A stretch of DNA of 64,000 bases from Clostridia bacterium (GCA_017550745.1 JAFZOG010000148.1:29919-93918), one strand, 5' to 3'; counted from the stretch's first letter, positions 8,675-18,017 are shown. The notes: generated by a model from the sequence alone, not told the origin. Program-made: numbers and translations.

Positions 8675-10464
8675 TCGTCTTCCTCCACTGTCATCGCGCC
8701 GGGATCCGATGTGGGCACCGGAGACGGCGTGGGCGTAAACGTGGGCCGCGGCGAGGGCGAAGGCGTTTCGCCATAGGTATTGACCGCCACATATTCCAGG
8801 TTGGGCGGCAGCGCCGTGGCGTGGGGATCGGGCGTGGACGTCACCCGAGGCGTCGGGGTAGGCGCGGCGGCGGCTTCAGGGGTTGCCGTCGCCCCCGTTC
8901 CGGGAGCGGATGTGGCGGCGTAAATGAAGTCGCTCAGGCCCTCCAGCGCGAAGGTGGGCACAGGCCGCGCCGTCGTCAGCGGCTCCAGCTGGATATTCTG
9001 GGACGTGCTCACACGCGTCTGGGCGTCCTCGGCATAGGACGGGCGGTAGCGGTACACCGTCACATATTCCAGATGCTGGAAATCCACCACCGGCTCCAGC
9101 ACCACGTAGGATTTGTTTTCCTCCATGCCGCGGGTGCTTTCGCGGATATAGCCGATGGGAATGCCCTTGGGGAATTCCAGGCCCACGCCGGAGGTGACCA
9201 CCACGTCGCCGGGCCGGGGAAGAGAGTTGTCCGGCAGGTAATACATCCGGCACATGGGCTCGCCGTTTGTGCCCAGGGTGCCCTTGACGCTGCCCTGGTC
9301 GCGGCTGGACTGGACAAGCCCGGCCACGGTGCAGTCGCTGTCGATGATGCAGCGCACGTCGCACTGGTTCGCCTTCACGTTATACGTCACGCCCACCAGG
9401 CCGCCGGAGGACACCACCGCCATGTAATCCGTAACGCCGTTTTCCGTGCCCACGTTCAGGGTCAGGGTGGAAAAATAGTTATTGCCCACCGTGCCGATCA
9501 CCCGGGCCCCAATGGGGTTCATGGCCGCGTGGCTGGGCTGCTGGTGTTCGTAGACCAGCGCCTGCAGGGATTCGTTTTCCCGCCGAAGCTCCTCCATCAT
9601 GGCGGAATCGGTGGCGTATTCGTCCAGCTTCACGCGCAGCTGCTCATATTCATATTCAATGTTTCCGCGAACCTTGAGTAATCGCAGGTAATCCACCACA
9701 TTGTCTGTGATGGTGGAAAAAAACGTCTGGATCGGCGCCACCACTGAAGTAACGAGCTTTTGAGGAACAGACAGGATGGGCAGCTTCACGAAATTGGACA
9801 GCACCATCACAGCCGCCATCAGGAACAGGCCGCCGCACAGCAGGATAATCAGCATCATCCGCAGGAAGCTCTGCCGCTCTTCCTCCTGGGTCTTTTTCTT
9901 TTTGCTCTTTTTTCCCTTTTTCCCTTTGTCGGCGGGTTTCTTTGCGGCCTTCTTTCCTTTTCCCTTCTTTTTCCCGGCGGGCTCCTCCTCCGTTTTTCCC
10001 GCTGAAGGCGCATTTCTGCGGCTGAAAACGCCGCTTTCCACCCGCTGCCCTTCCTCAGGCTCCCCGTCCCAGAGCGTTTTATCGGCCCGGGTCTGCACGA
10101 TGCGTTCCCGCGTCCCCGCCGCGGACCCTTCCGTTTCCTCCGCCGTATCCCGTTCCTTCGGCTGTTCCGCTTCCGGTTCAGGTTCCTGTTCAGGGCCCGG
10201 CGCGGCATCAGGCTGTAGTTCTTCCGCCAGCGGTTCGTCAGGCGCAGGCGCCTGTGGCAAGTCCGGCGCAGGCTCCGGCAGATCAGCGTCCTCGCGCTCA
10301 CGCTTCATTTTCTGCGCAGGGCGCTGCCAGGAGGACAGATCATCTTCCTCCTGCCGCTGCCCCCAGGAGGGAAGGCGTTCCTCAGTGTCCTGGGCATATT
10401 TCCCCAAGTCTCTGGGGTTCAGGCCGTTTCCCTCAGAAAACTCCCGGTTCCGATTTCTCGCCAT
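8671..10464 (-). CDS. mreC: Rod-shape determining protein MreC with long disordered extensions
   Basis: Elongasome scaffold, 597 residues, about twice the usual length. Residues 1-200 are cytoplasmic and low complexity: an acidic, proline-rich block (about 60-110), then a lysine-rich block (about 163-191). A single membrane helix follows (about 203-223), then a coiled coil and the MreC beta-barrel domain (IGARVIGTVGNNYFSTLTLN, YLPDNSLPRPGDVVVTSG, FPKGIPIGYI). The C terminus adds a Pro/Thr/Ser-rich tail of about 120 residues with ATPTPTP-like repeats. The domain order and neighbours make the identity firm; the extensions are unusual and of unknown role. Confidence 0.92.
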   Translation of the reverse strand: MARNRNREFSEGNGLNPRDLGKYAQDTEERLPSWGQRQEEDDLSSWQRPAQKMKREREDADLPEPAPDLPQAPAPDEPLAEELQPDAAPGPEQEPEPEAEQPKERDTAEETEGSAAGTRERIVQTRADKTLWDGEPEEGQRVESGVFSRRNAPSAGKTEEEPAGKKKGKGKKAAKKPADKGKKGKKSKKKKTQEEERQSFLRMMLIILLCGGLFLMAAVMVLSNFVKLPILSVPQKLVTSVVAPIQTFFSTITDNVVDYLRLLKVRGNIEYEYEQLRVKLDEYATDSAMMEELRRENESLQALVYEHQQPSHAAMNPIGARVIGTVGNNYFSTLTLNVGTENGVTDYMAVVSSGGLVGVTYNVKANQCDVRCIIDSDCTVAGLVQSSRDQGSVKGTLGTNGEPMCRMYYLPDNSLPRPGDVVVTSGVGLEFPKGIPIGYIRESTRGMEENKSYVVLEPVVDFQHLEYVTVYRYRPSYAEDAQTRVSTSQNIQLEPLTTARPVPTFALEGLSDFIYAATSAPGTGATATPEAAAAPTPTPRVTSTPDPHATALPPNLEYVAVNTYGETPSPSPRPTFTPTPSPVPTSDPGAMTVEEDE

Positions 10465-10494
10465 GCCGTTTTTATACTCCTGCTTCTGTTCAAA

Positions 10495-11538
10495 TCATTC
10501 TTCTTCCTCTTCCCGGAGGAAGCTGGCCTTGCCGATGCGGTGGAGCAGCTCGATATTATCCGCCAGATGCCCCGCGCCCAGCACCGCGCTGCTCGTAGGA
10601 TCGCGCGCCAGCAGCACGGGCATATCCAGTTCAGAGGCAATGTACTGATCCAGGGCGAACAGCTGCGCGCCGCCGCCCGTCAGGTGAATGCCGGATTTCA
10701 GCACGTCCCCGGCCAATTCCGGCGGCGTGCGCTCCAGCACGTGCTGGATGGCGGCCAAAATGGCTTCGCAGGGCGTGCTCAGGGCTTCGTACACCTGGGT
10801 GGAGGAAATTTCCGCGGTTTGGGGCAGGTTGGTGATCATATCCCGCCCCCGCACCAGCACCCGGCGTTCCTCCTTCATGGGCAGCGCCGAACCCAGCGCC
10901 ATCTTCACATCCTCCGCGGTGCGGTCGCCGATGAGCATATTGAACTCCCGCTTCACGTAAGCGATGATGGCTTCGTCCATCTTCACCCCGCCCACGCGGA
11001 TAGAGCGGCTGACCACGATGCCGCCCAGGCTGATGACCGCCGCCTCGGTGGTGCCGCCGCCGATGTCCACCACCATGGAGCCCACCGGGTCAAACACCGG
11101 CAGGCCGCAGCCGATGGCCGAGGCGAAGGGCTTTTCCACCAAATGCAGCTGGTTTTCACGGATACCGGCATACACCGCCGCTTTCCGCACCGCCCGCTTT
11201 TCAATGGGCGAAATCCGGCAGGGGATGGTCATGATGGCCCGGGGCTTCACCAGCCTGGACACACCGATGGCCTTGCGGACAAAAAACTGCAGCATGGCCT
11301 GGGTCATTTCAAAGTCCCGGATCATGCCGTCCGAGAGCGGCCAAACAGCCGTAACATCCGCCGACGTGCGCCCCAGCATCACCCGTGCCTCCTCGCCGAT
11401 GGCGCGCACCGTATGCCGCCCCGCCCGGTCCGCTACCAGCAGGGACGGCTCGTTGATCACAATTCCCTTTCGCTTTACATATACCTGTGTGTTTGCCGTT
11501 CCCAGGTCGATCCCAATATCAGGCGCGACAATGGCCAT
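10495..11538 (-). CDS. mreB: Rod-shape actin homologue MreB
   Basis: Filament-forming actin-like ATPase that positions the wall-synthesis machinery. It is 347 residues. DIGIDLGTANT is the phosphate-1 motif, VVDIGGGTTEAAV phosphate-2, and GIHLTGGGAQLFALD the adenosine-binding motif. The C terminus ends in a run of glutamates (about residues 342-347), which is slightly unusual. It is first in the mreBCD block, 30 bases before mreC, and downstream of maf; radC, which often lies between maf and mreB, is not present. Confidence 0.96.
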   Translation of the reverse strand: MAIVAPDIGIDLGTANTQVYVKRKGIVINEPSLLVADRAGRHTVRAIGEEARVMLGRTSADVTAVWPLSDGMIRDFEMTQAMLQFFVRKAIGVSRLVKPRAIMTIPCRISPIEKRAVRKAAVYAGIRENQLHLVEKPFASAIGCGLPVFDPVGSMVVDIGGGTTEAAVISLGGIVVSRSIRVGGVKMDEAIIAYVKREFNMLIGDRTAEDVKMALGSALPMKEERRVLVRGRDMITNLPQTAEISSTQVYEALSTPCEAILAAIQHVLERTPPELAGDVLKSGIHLTGGGAQLFALDQYIASELDMPVLLARDPTSSAVLGAGHLADNIELLHRIGKASFLREEEEE

Positions 11539-11684
11539 CTATATCATCCGTCCTTTGTTCTTTTCTGGGGGAAACCTCTCCTCGGCTGCCAATGCGGCGG
11601 TTCCCTTCAGACCCGCTCGATCAAAAGGGAGATAGAAACTCTCCGTTCATGACCGTACCGGATGCCCGGTGAAATACATCCATC

Positions 11685-12254
11685 TTACGGCAGATCCGCC
11701 CCCGCCGTTTTCAGCATGTCCCGAACCAGCGCCATGGGCAGGCCGATCACGTTGGAAAAGCTGCCCGCGATGCGGCGCACGAACATCCCCGCCCGGCCCT
11801 GGACGGCGTATGCTCCCGCTTTGTCCATGGGCTCTTGGGTGGCGATGTACCAGCTGATGGCTTCGTCGCTCAGCGACACGAACTCCACTTCCGAAGCGTC
11901 CGCATCCACAAATTCTCTGCCATCCTCAGCGATCACGCACACGCCGGTATAGACCGTGTGGATGTTTCCCGACAGGCAGCGCAGCATGTCCCGGGCCTCC
12001 TGGGCGTCCCTGGGCTTCCCCAGCACGCGCCCGTTCAGATACACGACGGTATCGGCGCTGAGCACCATGCGTCCCGGGTACGTTTCGGCCGCAGCCCGGG
12101 CTTTGCGCCTGGCGTTTTCCATCACCAGCGCCTTCGGCGCACCGGTCTTCATTTCCTCCACGTCGGCGCTCACCGCCTCGAAGGGCAGGCTTGTATACGT
12201 CATCAGCTCCCGCCTCCGGGGAGAAGCGGACGCCAATATCAACGATTGCTTCAT
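11685..12254 (-). CDS. maf: Maf-type nucleoside triphosphate pyrophosphatase
   Basis: House-cleaning pyrophosphatase that hydrolyses non-canonical or methylated NTPs (dTTP/UTP class by family). It is 189 residues. The family start LILASASPRRRELM is clear, followed by LSADTVVYLNGRVLGKP and AGAYAVQGRAGMFV. The start is set at 12254, with AAGGAAG upstream, because the preceding 17 codons are low-complexity Lys/Gly/Arg and unlike the family. It leads the mre cluster, the common Firmicutes arrangement. Confidence 0.93.
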   Translation of the reverse strand: MKQSLILASASPRRRELMTYTSLPFEAVSADVEEMKTGAPKALVMENARRKARAAAETYPGRMVLSADTVVYLNGRVLGKPRDAQEARDMLRCLSGNIHTVYTGVCVIAEDGREFVDADASEVEFVSLSDEAISWYIATQEPMDKAGAYAVQGRAGMFVRRIAGSFSNVIGLPMALVRDMLKTAGADLP

Positions 12255-12301
12255 TCTTTTTCTTCCTTTTCCGCGTTTTCCGCCTTTCCCATTTTGGGTA
12301 C

Positions 12302-12342
12302 ACAAAAAACGCGCCCTTTATTATAACATAATCAAAGGGCGC
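12302..12342 (-). terminator. Terminator of the SH3-repeat gene
   Basis: On the minus strand, GCGCCCTTT and AAAGGGCGC form a 9-bp stem around a 14-base loop and are followed by GTTTTTTG. It sits between the SH3-repeat gene and maf. The loop contains TATAAT, but no matching -35 box was found. Confidence 0.75.
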
Positions 12343-12441
12343 AAGTACAGCCTTTTTCATCAGGCTGAAACATTTTTGTAAAAATGTTATAATTTTTGAT
12401 CTGGCAGCATTTTCCAGATTCAAGCGATTTTTCACGCTTTG

Positions 12442-14352
12442 TCAGCCGTTTCCGAAAAACACCGAAATGACGCAGTTGTGCACCTCCAGGAACATGCCGG
12501 GGAAGACCAGGCAGTCATACCATTCCCAGGGGGATTCGTTCTCAGAGACCTTTCCCTCATGCTCCCAGCCATCCTCCGATACCGGGAAAAAGTTTACCAG
12601 TTCGGTTTCGTCGGCGTTGCCGAACAGGGTAGACACCGCCGCGTAGCTGTCCGTGCTGCCGGGCATAGGCTGGACCATCAGGGTAAAATAATTTACATCG
12701 TTGGGAATCTGCCAGTCGCAGTAAAACCGGCCCGAACCCGAGAAGATTTCCTGGTTCTCCCCATAATTCCCCGGATACGGCGGCAGCAGGTACGGCCCCT
12801 CTTCCTTCCGCAGGGGATGGATTTCTCTCTCCCCCTGCACGGTCACTTTCGTCCCGGCTTCCATAAAGAAAGAATACGCGGTTTCATTCGGCATTTCTTC
12901 ATAGACTTCATATTCGATGACGGTACCGTCCGGCTTTTCCAGCGTCAGCAGGCCCTCCTGACCGGGAGCCAGGAAGTAATACCACAGGCCCTGTTCCGCT
13001 TTCGTGGCTGTCCAGGGGCCGTCCGCATCCCCGCCCATACCTTGGCTGTTATCCATATCCGCGTACAGCAGGGCTTCGCATTTTTCCTTTTCCATGTAGA
13101 AATTTCCAATGCTGTGGCTGCGCAGCTGCCAGTAGAAAACGCCGTTCCGCTCCATCTCCCCGATGATTTCCGCCAGCCGGGTTTCCGAATAATCGCTGCC
13201 CTCCTCCCATGGGTCGCCGGGATTCTTTTCGACAGGCACCATCATAAACTGCTGGCCATCCGGGCCCATTTCGCCTTGCGGCAGCAGGGCGAAGCCCAGC
13301 GCCGCGGGGCCCTGGTCGGTTGCCAGGCGGTCGGTCAGCTCGATCTGGGATACGGGCACCATCTTTTCCGTATACCACCCGGTCGGCGCGCCGCCATACA
13401 CGATCTGGTACTGCCCCTTCATCTCCCCTGCCACGGTCACGGACGCGCCCTTGGGGATCGTCACGTCACCCGCTTCGGTTTCAATGTCCGTCTTTGCGAT
13501 TCCTGTTCGCAGCTTTATTTCCGCCTGCCAGGGCTGGATGAACACGGTCACGTCCTCCATACGGACATAGCCGTTGATGTCCGCCTGCCACACCCATTCG
13601 TTTTTCACTTCATACGGCACGCCAAAGCTTTCTACCGTGGCCCGGGCCTTGGCTTTGGAATAATCCACGATCTTCACCGAAGCGCCGGGATACATTTTGG
13701 CGCATACCTTTTTCATCTCTTTATCCTCGTAGACTGGCACATAGCCGCCGCCGTCCGCGGGAAAAAGATACGCCTGCTTCACTTCAAACCGGGTATTCCG
13801 GATGCGGGAAGCGCGAATATAGCCTACCGCGCCGTTCTGGTTCGCCGCCAGCCGCCAGTCGTCGCCGATATCGCCCAGCAGATAGAGTTCTCCCTCCCCC
13901 ACTTTGCCCACGATGTCCGCGCCGTTCCGAGGCTCCTCCAGCAGGTTGGCGCTGGGCAGGGCGGACGCCCGGTAAAACAGCTGCGGCGCTTCAAAATTAA
14001 CGTTCATGGGCATCAGGTATTCCTTCAGCATATAGCCGGACAGGTTCACCCCCGCCTCGAAATTGGCGATCAGGTCCACATGCGCCCATTCCCGGCCCGT
14101 TTTGTCCCAGACAGGCGTATTATCGATCACGTACACCGGCGTACCGCTGTAAAACCGGCCCAAAGATTTGGAATTCATATCCGGTTTTTCGCGAAGATTC
14201 AGCCGGTCGCCCAATTTGGGATTCGCCACCACGGCCATGTAGCCCCCTATGTCCGCATCCCATCCGTATTCCGAATACTTGTCCGCCCGCGCCAGGGACA
14301 CGGCTGACAGCGCCAGGCACAGGGCCAGGAATACCGTATATATCCGCTTCAT
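12442..14352 (-). CDS. Secreted protein with bacterial SH3 repeats
   Basis: A 636-residue exported protein of unknown function. It has a clear signal peptide (KRIYTVFLALCLALSAVSLARA). At least three or four SH3-like repeats follow, recognised by RLNLREKPDMNSKSLGRFYSG, the LLEEPRNGADIVGKVGEGE segment, and IKLRTGIAKTD...IPKGASVTV. The C-terminal 300 residues lack repeats and are rich in W, Y, E and G. Such SH3 modules usually bind cell wall. Start at 14352 because the preceding ten codons are charged and AAGGAGTGGGAG provides the ribosome site. It lies 78 bases downstream of the zinc ATPase gene and may be co-transcribed. Confidence 0.8.
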   Translation of the reverse strand: MKRIYTVFLALCLALSAVSLARADKYSEYGWDADIGGYMAVVANPKLGDRLNLREKPDMNSKSLGRFYSGTPVYVIDNTPVWDKTGREWAHVDLIANFEAGVNLSGYMLKEYLMPMNVNFEAPQLFYRASALPSANLLEEPRNGADIVGKVGEGELYLLGDIGDDWRLAANQNGAVGYIRASRIRNTRFEVKQAYLFPADGGGYVPVYEDKEMKKVCAKMYPGASVKIVDYSKAKARATVESFGVPYEVKNEWVWQADINGYVRMEDVTVFIQPWQAEIKLRTGIAKTDIETEAGDVTIPKGASVTVAGEMKGQYQIVYGGAPTGWYTEKMVPVSQIELTDRLATDQGPAALGFALLPQGEMGPDGQQFMMVPVEKNPGDPWEEGSDYSETRLAEIIGEMERNGVFYWQLRSHSIGNFYMEKEKCEALLYADMDNSQGMGGDADGPWTATKAEQGLWYYFLAPGQEGLLTLEKPDGTVIEYEVYEEMPNETAYSFFMEAGTKVTVQGEREIHPLRKEEGPYLLPPYPGNYGENQEIFSGSGRFYCDWQIPNDVNYFTLMVQPMPGSTDSYAAVSTLFGNADETELVNFFPVSEDGWEHEGKVSENESPWEWYDCLVFPGMFLEVHNCVISVFFGNG

Positions 14353-14430
14353 CTGCTCCCACTCCTTCGTGTTCTCTTCCATATATTAAGACGCGGAAGG
14401 ACTGACATTTGTTCCATGGATTTGACAATT

Positions 14431-16413
14431 TTATTCCTTTTCCGCCGCTTTCATGGCGCGCATGGCGTTGAGGATGGCGAGGAAGCACACGCCCACATCG
14501 GCAAATACCGCCGCCCAGAGCGGTGCCAGGCGGAGCACGCCCAGCACCATCACCATGAGCTTTACCGCAAGGGAAAAGGCCACGTTCTGCCTGACAATGC
14601 CCAGCGTTTTCCGCGCGATACGGATGGCCGCTGCCAGCTTCCGCGGGTCGTCGTCCATCAGCACCACGTCCGCGGCCTCGATGGCCGCGTCGCTGCCCAG
14701 GGCGCCCATGGCCACGCCGATGTCGGCCCGGGCCAGCACCGGCGCGTCGTTGATGCCGTCGCCCACGAACACCAGCGCACCGCCCTCCTTCTGCTCCAGC
14801 AGCAGCTTTTCCACATGCAGCACCTTTTCGTCAGGCAGCAGCCCCGCGTGGGCCTCGTCCACGCCGACCGTCCGGGCAACCGCCTCCGCCACCGCATGGC
14901 TGTCGCCGGTGAGCATCACGGTCTTTTGGACACCCAGGCGCTTCATTTCCTGAACAGCCTCGGCGGAGCCGGGCTTCACAACGTCGGAAATGCAGATATA
15001 ACCCAGATACTTTCCGTCCGCCGCCACGTGCACCACCGTGCCTTCCTTCGGCGCGCGCCCGCAGGGAATGCCTTCCCGCAGCATCAGCTGGGTGTTTCCC
15101 ACATACACCGTATGCCCGTTGACCTTCGCCCGCACGCCGTGGCCGGAGATTTCCGCCACGTTTTCCACCGTCCAGCCGGAAATATCCCGCGGACACCCCT
15201 CCCGCAGGGACTCCGCGATGGGGTGGGTGCTGAACCGTTCGGCGGCGGCAGCCAGGGCGATCATATCGTCCTTTGTTCCCTGAACCGCCTTCGCCTCTGT
15301 GACGGCGAATTTTCCTTCGGTCAGCGTGCCGGTTTTATCGAAGACGATCACATCCGCTTTCGCCAGCGTTTCCAGGTATCCCGCGCCTTTCACCAGGATT
15401 CCGCGGCGGGACGCACCGCCGATGCCGCTGAAAAAGGTGAGGGGCACAGAAATGACCAGGGCGCAGGGGCAGGAGATGACCAGGAAAGTGAGGGCCGACG
15501 TGATCCACCGGCTCCACGCCCCGCCCAACAGCAGCGGAGGAACCAGCGCTACCAGCACGGCAAGGATGACCACCGCAGGGGTGTAGATCCGGGCAAAACG
15601 GGTGATAAACTGATCTGCCCGGGATTTATTTTCACCCGCGTGCTCCACCAGCTCCAGGATGCGGGAAACGGTGGAATCCTCATAAGCGTGGGTGACCTGG
15701 ATCCGCAGGAGGCCATTTAGGTTCACACAGCCGCTTAAAGCCGCGTCGCCGGGCTTCACATGGCGCGGCACGCTTTCTCCGGTGAGCGCCAGGGTGTTCA
15801 GGCTCGAATCCCCCGCGATGACCGTACCGTCCAGCGGCACCTTTTCCCCCGGGCGCACCACGATGGTCTCCCCTACTTGGACATACTGCGGCAGGATGGT
15901 TTCCACCCGGCCGTCTCGCTCCACGTTCGCAGCATCCGGGCGGATATCCATCAGCTCCGCGATGGATTCCCGGCTTTGGTCCACGGCATAGTCCTGGAAA
16001 AACTCGCCGATCTGGTACAGCAGCATCACCGCCACGCCCTCGGCGTAATCTCCCAGGCAGAACGCGCCGACGCTGGCCACGGTCATCAGGAACATCTCGT
16101 CCAGCGGCTCCAGGCGCAGGATGCTTTTCACCGCCTCCGTCACCACAGGCCAGCCCACCGTCAGGTAGGAAAGGGCAAACACGGCGATTTTCATCCAATC
16201 CGCCATGGGAACCAGCAGACCCATCAGCAGCAGGGCCGCGCTGACGCCGATGCGAATGAGCGCGGGTTTCCGGTTTTCTTCCCCGCCGTGTTCGTGCCCG
16301 TGGTCATGGCAGTGTCCGCAGCCGTGGTCATGGCATTCCGCATGATCATGGCAGTGTTCATGGCCGTGCTTTTCTTCGTGTTCATGCTCCGTATGGCAAT
16401 GCTTGCAGCTCAT
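14431..16413 (-). CDS. cadA: Zn/Cd/Pb-exporting P1B-type ATPase
   Basis: Heavy-metal efflux pump of 660 residues. The N terminus is a histidine-rich tail (about residues 3-45, many HxH and HxHxH pairs) in place of a CxxC metal-binding domain. The core has the metal-site motif SCPCAL, the phosphorylation motif DKTGTLTEG, THPIAESL (the HP motif), [20 protein letters not shown], and a last helix pair ending VKLMVMVLGVLRLAPLWAAVFADVG-like, whose K and D/G residues match ZntA/CadA pumps, not copper pumps. Start at 16413, preceded by GGAGGGG. It follows an SmtB-type repressor, which supports zinc or cadmium as substrate. Confidence 0.92.
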   Translation of the reverse strand: MSCKHCHTEHEHEEKHGHEHCHDHAECHDHGCGHCHDHGHEHGGEENRKPALIRIGVSAALLLMGLLVPMADWMKIAVFALSYLTVGWPVVTEAVKSILRLEPLDEMFLMTVASVGAFCLGDYAEGVAVMLLYQIGEFFQDYAVDQSRESIAELMDIRPDAANVERDGRVETILPQYVQVGETIVVRPGEKVPLDGTVIAGDSSLNTLALTGESVPRHVKPGDAALSGCVNLNGLLRIQVTHAYEDSTVSRILELVEHAGENKSRADQFITRFARIYTPAVVILAVLVALVPPLLLGGAWSRWITSALTFLVISCPCALVISVPLTFFSGIGGASRRGILVKGAGYLETLAKADVIVFDKTGTLTEGKFAVTEAKAVQGTKDDMIALAAAAERFSTHPIAESLREGCPRDISGWTVENVAEISGHGVRAKVNGHTVYVGNTQLMLREGIPCGRAPKEGTVVHVAADGKYLGYICISDVVKPGSAEAVQEMKRLGVQKTVMLTGDSHAVAEAVARTVGVDEAHAGLLPDEKVLHVEKLLLEQKEGGALVFVGDGINDAPVLARADIGVAMGALGSDAAIEAADVVLMDDDPRKLAAAIRIARKTLGIVRQNVAFSLAVKLMVMVLGVLRLAPLWAAVFADVGVCFLAILNAMRAMKAAEKE

Positions 16414-16471
16414 ATGCTCCCCTCCGGTTCCGTATCGTTTGAAACACTGGCTTTTTTCTGTCCGCCGCGCT

Positions 16472-16831
16472 CTACTCGCAAAGATGCTCCATCCCCATGT
16501 CGATGATGGTGCGCACATGCTCGTCCGCCAGGGAATAATACACCGTTTTTCCCTCCCGCCGGAACTTCACCAGCTTGTTCGCTTTCAGCACCCGAAGCTG
16601 GTGGGACACCGCGGACGGGCTGGCTTTCAGCAGCTCCGCAATGTCCCCCACGCACATTTCCGCCTCCATCAGCGCGTACAGGATTTTGATGCGCGTGCTG
16701 TCGCCGAACACCTTGTACAGCTCCGCCAGGTCGTAAAGCAATTCCTCGTCCGGCATGTCCGCACTGACGGAGGAAATCAATTCGGGATGGATGGTTTCCC
16801 CCGCTGTTTCCGGGGATTCACTCCTGTTCAT
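16472..16831 (-). CDS. ArsR/SmtB-family zinc-sensing repressor
   Basis: Winged-helix metal sensor of 119 residues that should repress the pump downstream. The DNA-reading helix is KASPSAVSHQLRVLKANKLV. The C-terminal helix DEHVRTIIDMGMEHLCE contains D-x-H, then a histidine 11 residues later and a glutamate 3 after that, exactly the SmtB/CzrA alpha-5 zinc site. MCVGDIAELL resembles the alpha-3 ELCV region, but with a single Cys. Start at 16831 gives an AGGA site at good spacing; ATG 16840 and 16864 are possible but less well placed. The gene lies 58 bases before cadA in one operon. Confidence 0.93.
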   Translation of the reverse strand: MNRSESPETAGETIHPELISSVSADMPDEELLYDLAELYKVFGDSTRIKILYALMEAEMCVGDIAELLKASPSAVSHQLRVLKANKLVKFRREGKTVYYSLADEHVRTIIDMGMEHLCE

Positions 16832-16849
16832 TGTGCTCATCCTTTCATT

Positions 16850-16863
16850 TGAACAACTGTTCA
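16850..16863. promoter_or_regulatory. SmtB/CzrA-type operator
   Basis: TGAACAACTGTTCA is a near-perfect dyad inside AT-rich flanks (ATATATGAACAG...). It matches the known 12-2-12 operators of zinc-sensing ArsR/SmtB proteins. It sits just downstream of the -10 box of the repressor promoter, where binding would block transcription. Confidence 0.85.
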
Positions 16864-16869
16864 TATATT

Positions 16870-16898
16870 ATTATATGCAAAACGCCCCCGGCTGTCAA
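16870..16898 (-). promoter_or_regulatory. Promoter of the arsR-cadA operon
   Basis: On the minus strand TTGACA (16898-16893) and TATAAT (16875-16870) are both perfect consensus and separated by 17 bases. The operator overlaps the expected start of transcription. Confidence 0.9.
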
Positions 16899-16909
16899 GG
16901 GCGTTTTGC
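16877..16909 (-). terminator. Hairpin ending the glycosyltransferase operon, overlapping the arsR promoter
   Basis: GCAAAACGCCC and GGGCGTTTTGC form an 11-bp stem whose loop holds the arsR -35 box. It lies directly downstream of the glycosyltransferase stop on the same strand. The trailing strand has only the TTTT within the stem, so terminator strength is uncertain. Confidence 0.5.
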
Positions 16910-16957
16910 AGTAAAAATGATTTTATATGCTTCTCAGTCTAAAAAATGAGATGGAGT

Positions 16958-17947
16958 TTAGCCTTGTTTTTCTTCGATCCAGTGCCGCGCCGTGCTTTTC
17001 CAGGTGCGTTCGCTGATGATATAACGCGGACGGCGCTTGGCCTCCAGGTAGGTTTTTCCCACGTATTGGCCGACGATGCCCAGGGCGATCATCTGCAGGC
17101 CCCCCAGCAGGCACAGGACGCAGATCACCGTGCTTAAGCCCGCCAAAGCGCTTTCGATGGCTGCCTGCACAATCGCGGCCACAGCCAGGATCAGGCCCGC
17201 CAAAATGAGGATGAAGCCTGCCCCCGTGACCATGGAAACGGGCTTGACAGACAGGCTGGTGATGCCGTTGAAGGCCAGCGCCAGCATTTTTTTCAGCGGA
17301 TAATGGCTTTCCCCCGCCATGCGTTCGGCGCGCTCATAATATACGCTGGCGCTCTTGAAGCCCACCAGCGGGATCATGCCGCGCAGGAAGATATTCACTT
17401 CCTCATAGTCCGCCAAATGGTTCAGCACCCGGCTGCTCACCAGGCGGTAATCCGCGTGGTTGAACACCACCTCCGCGCCCATCCAGTTCATGAGATGGTA
17501 AAAGCCCTCGGCGGTGGTGCGCTTGAACCAGGTATCGGTGGTCCGCTTGGAGCGCACGCCGTACACGATTTCGCACCCGGCCAGGTATTCGTCCACCATC
17601 TTATCCATGGCGTTGATGTCGTCCTGGCCGTCGCAGTCGATGGAGATGGTGATGTCGCACTTGTCCTTCGCTTCCATCAGCCCGGCCAGCACGGCGTTCT
17701 GATGGCCCCGGTTGCGGCTCTGGCAGATGCCGATGAAGTGTTCATCCTGCTCCGACAGGCCGCGGATGATTTCCCAGGTCTTGTCCTTCGACCCGTCGTT
17801 GACAAACAGCACCCGGCTGTTGGGGCTGATCTTGCCCGCGCCGGAAAGCGATTTGATTTTGTCCAGGAACATCGGCGCCGTCATCGGCAGCACCTGCTCC
17901 TCATTGTAGCAGGGAATCACGATCCACAGTATCGGTCTTGCGCTCAT
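16958..17947 (-). CDS. Membrane-anchored family 2 glycosyltransferase (GtrB/DPM1-like)
   Basis: A 329-residue GT-A glycosyltransferase that probably transfers a sugar to a polyprenyl phosphate. The family start is IVIPCYNEEQVLP; nucleotide-sugar and metal binding are at FVNDGSKDKTW and SIDCDGQDD; the later FRGMIPLVGFK-like stretch and YPLKKMLALAFNGITS lead into two C-terminal membrane helices. This is the layout of GtrB and YkcC-type proteins. Start at 17947, where AAGGA lies 8 bases upstream; the longer frame overlaps the regulator gene. It is third in a malQ-XRE-GT2 run on one strand. Confidence 0.88.
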   Translation of the reverse strand: MSARPILWIVIPCYNEEQVLPMTAPMFLDKIKSLSGAGKISPNSRVLFVNDGSKDKTWEIIRGLSEQDEHFIGICQSRNRGHQNAVLAGLMEAKDKCDITISIDCDGQDDINAMDKMVDEYLAGCEIVYGVRSKRTTDTWFKRTTAEGFYHLMNWMGAEVVFNHADYRLVSSRVLNHLADYEEVNIFLRGMIPLVGFKSASVYYERAERMAGESHYPLKKMLALAFNGITSLSVKPVSMVTGAGFILILAGLILAVAAIVQAAIESALAGLSTVICVLCLLGGLQMIALGIVGQYVGKTYLEAKRRPRYIISERTWKSTARHWIEEKQG

Positions 17948-18017
17948 ACGGTTTGTCCTTCCATGTTCAGATAGAATAACGCTTCCACGGCCCGGTTCTC
18001 CCGGAAAAACGCGGCCT

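Noticed and set aside
12360-12400. Promoter for maf in the AT-rich stretch
   Set aside because: TATAAT-like boxes exist but none has a -35 box at 16-18 bases; the strongest structure there is a terminator.
12439-14307. A 622-codon plus-strand frame opposite the SH3-repeat gene
   Set aside because: Phe/His/Arg-rich shadow composition, no signal or motif; the minus strand has signal peptide, ribosome site and SH3 motifs.
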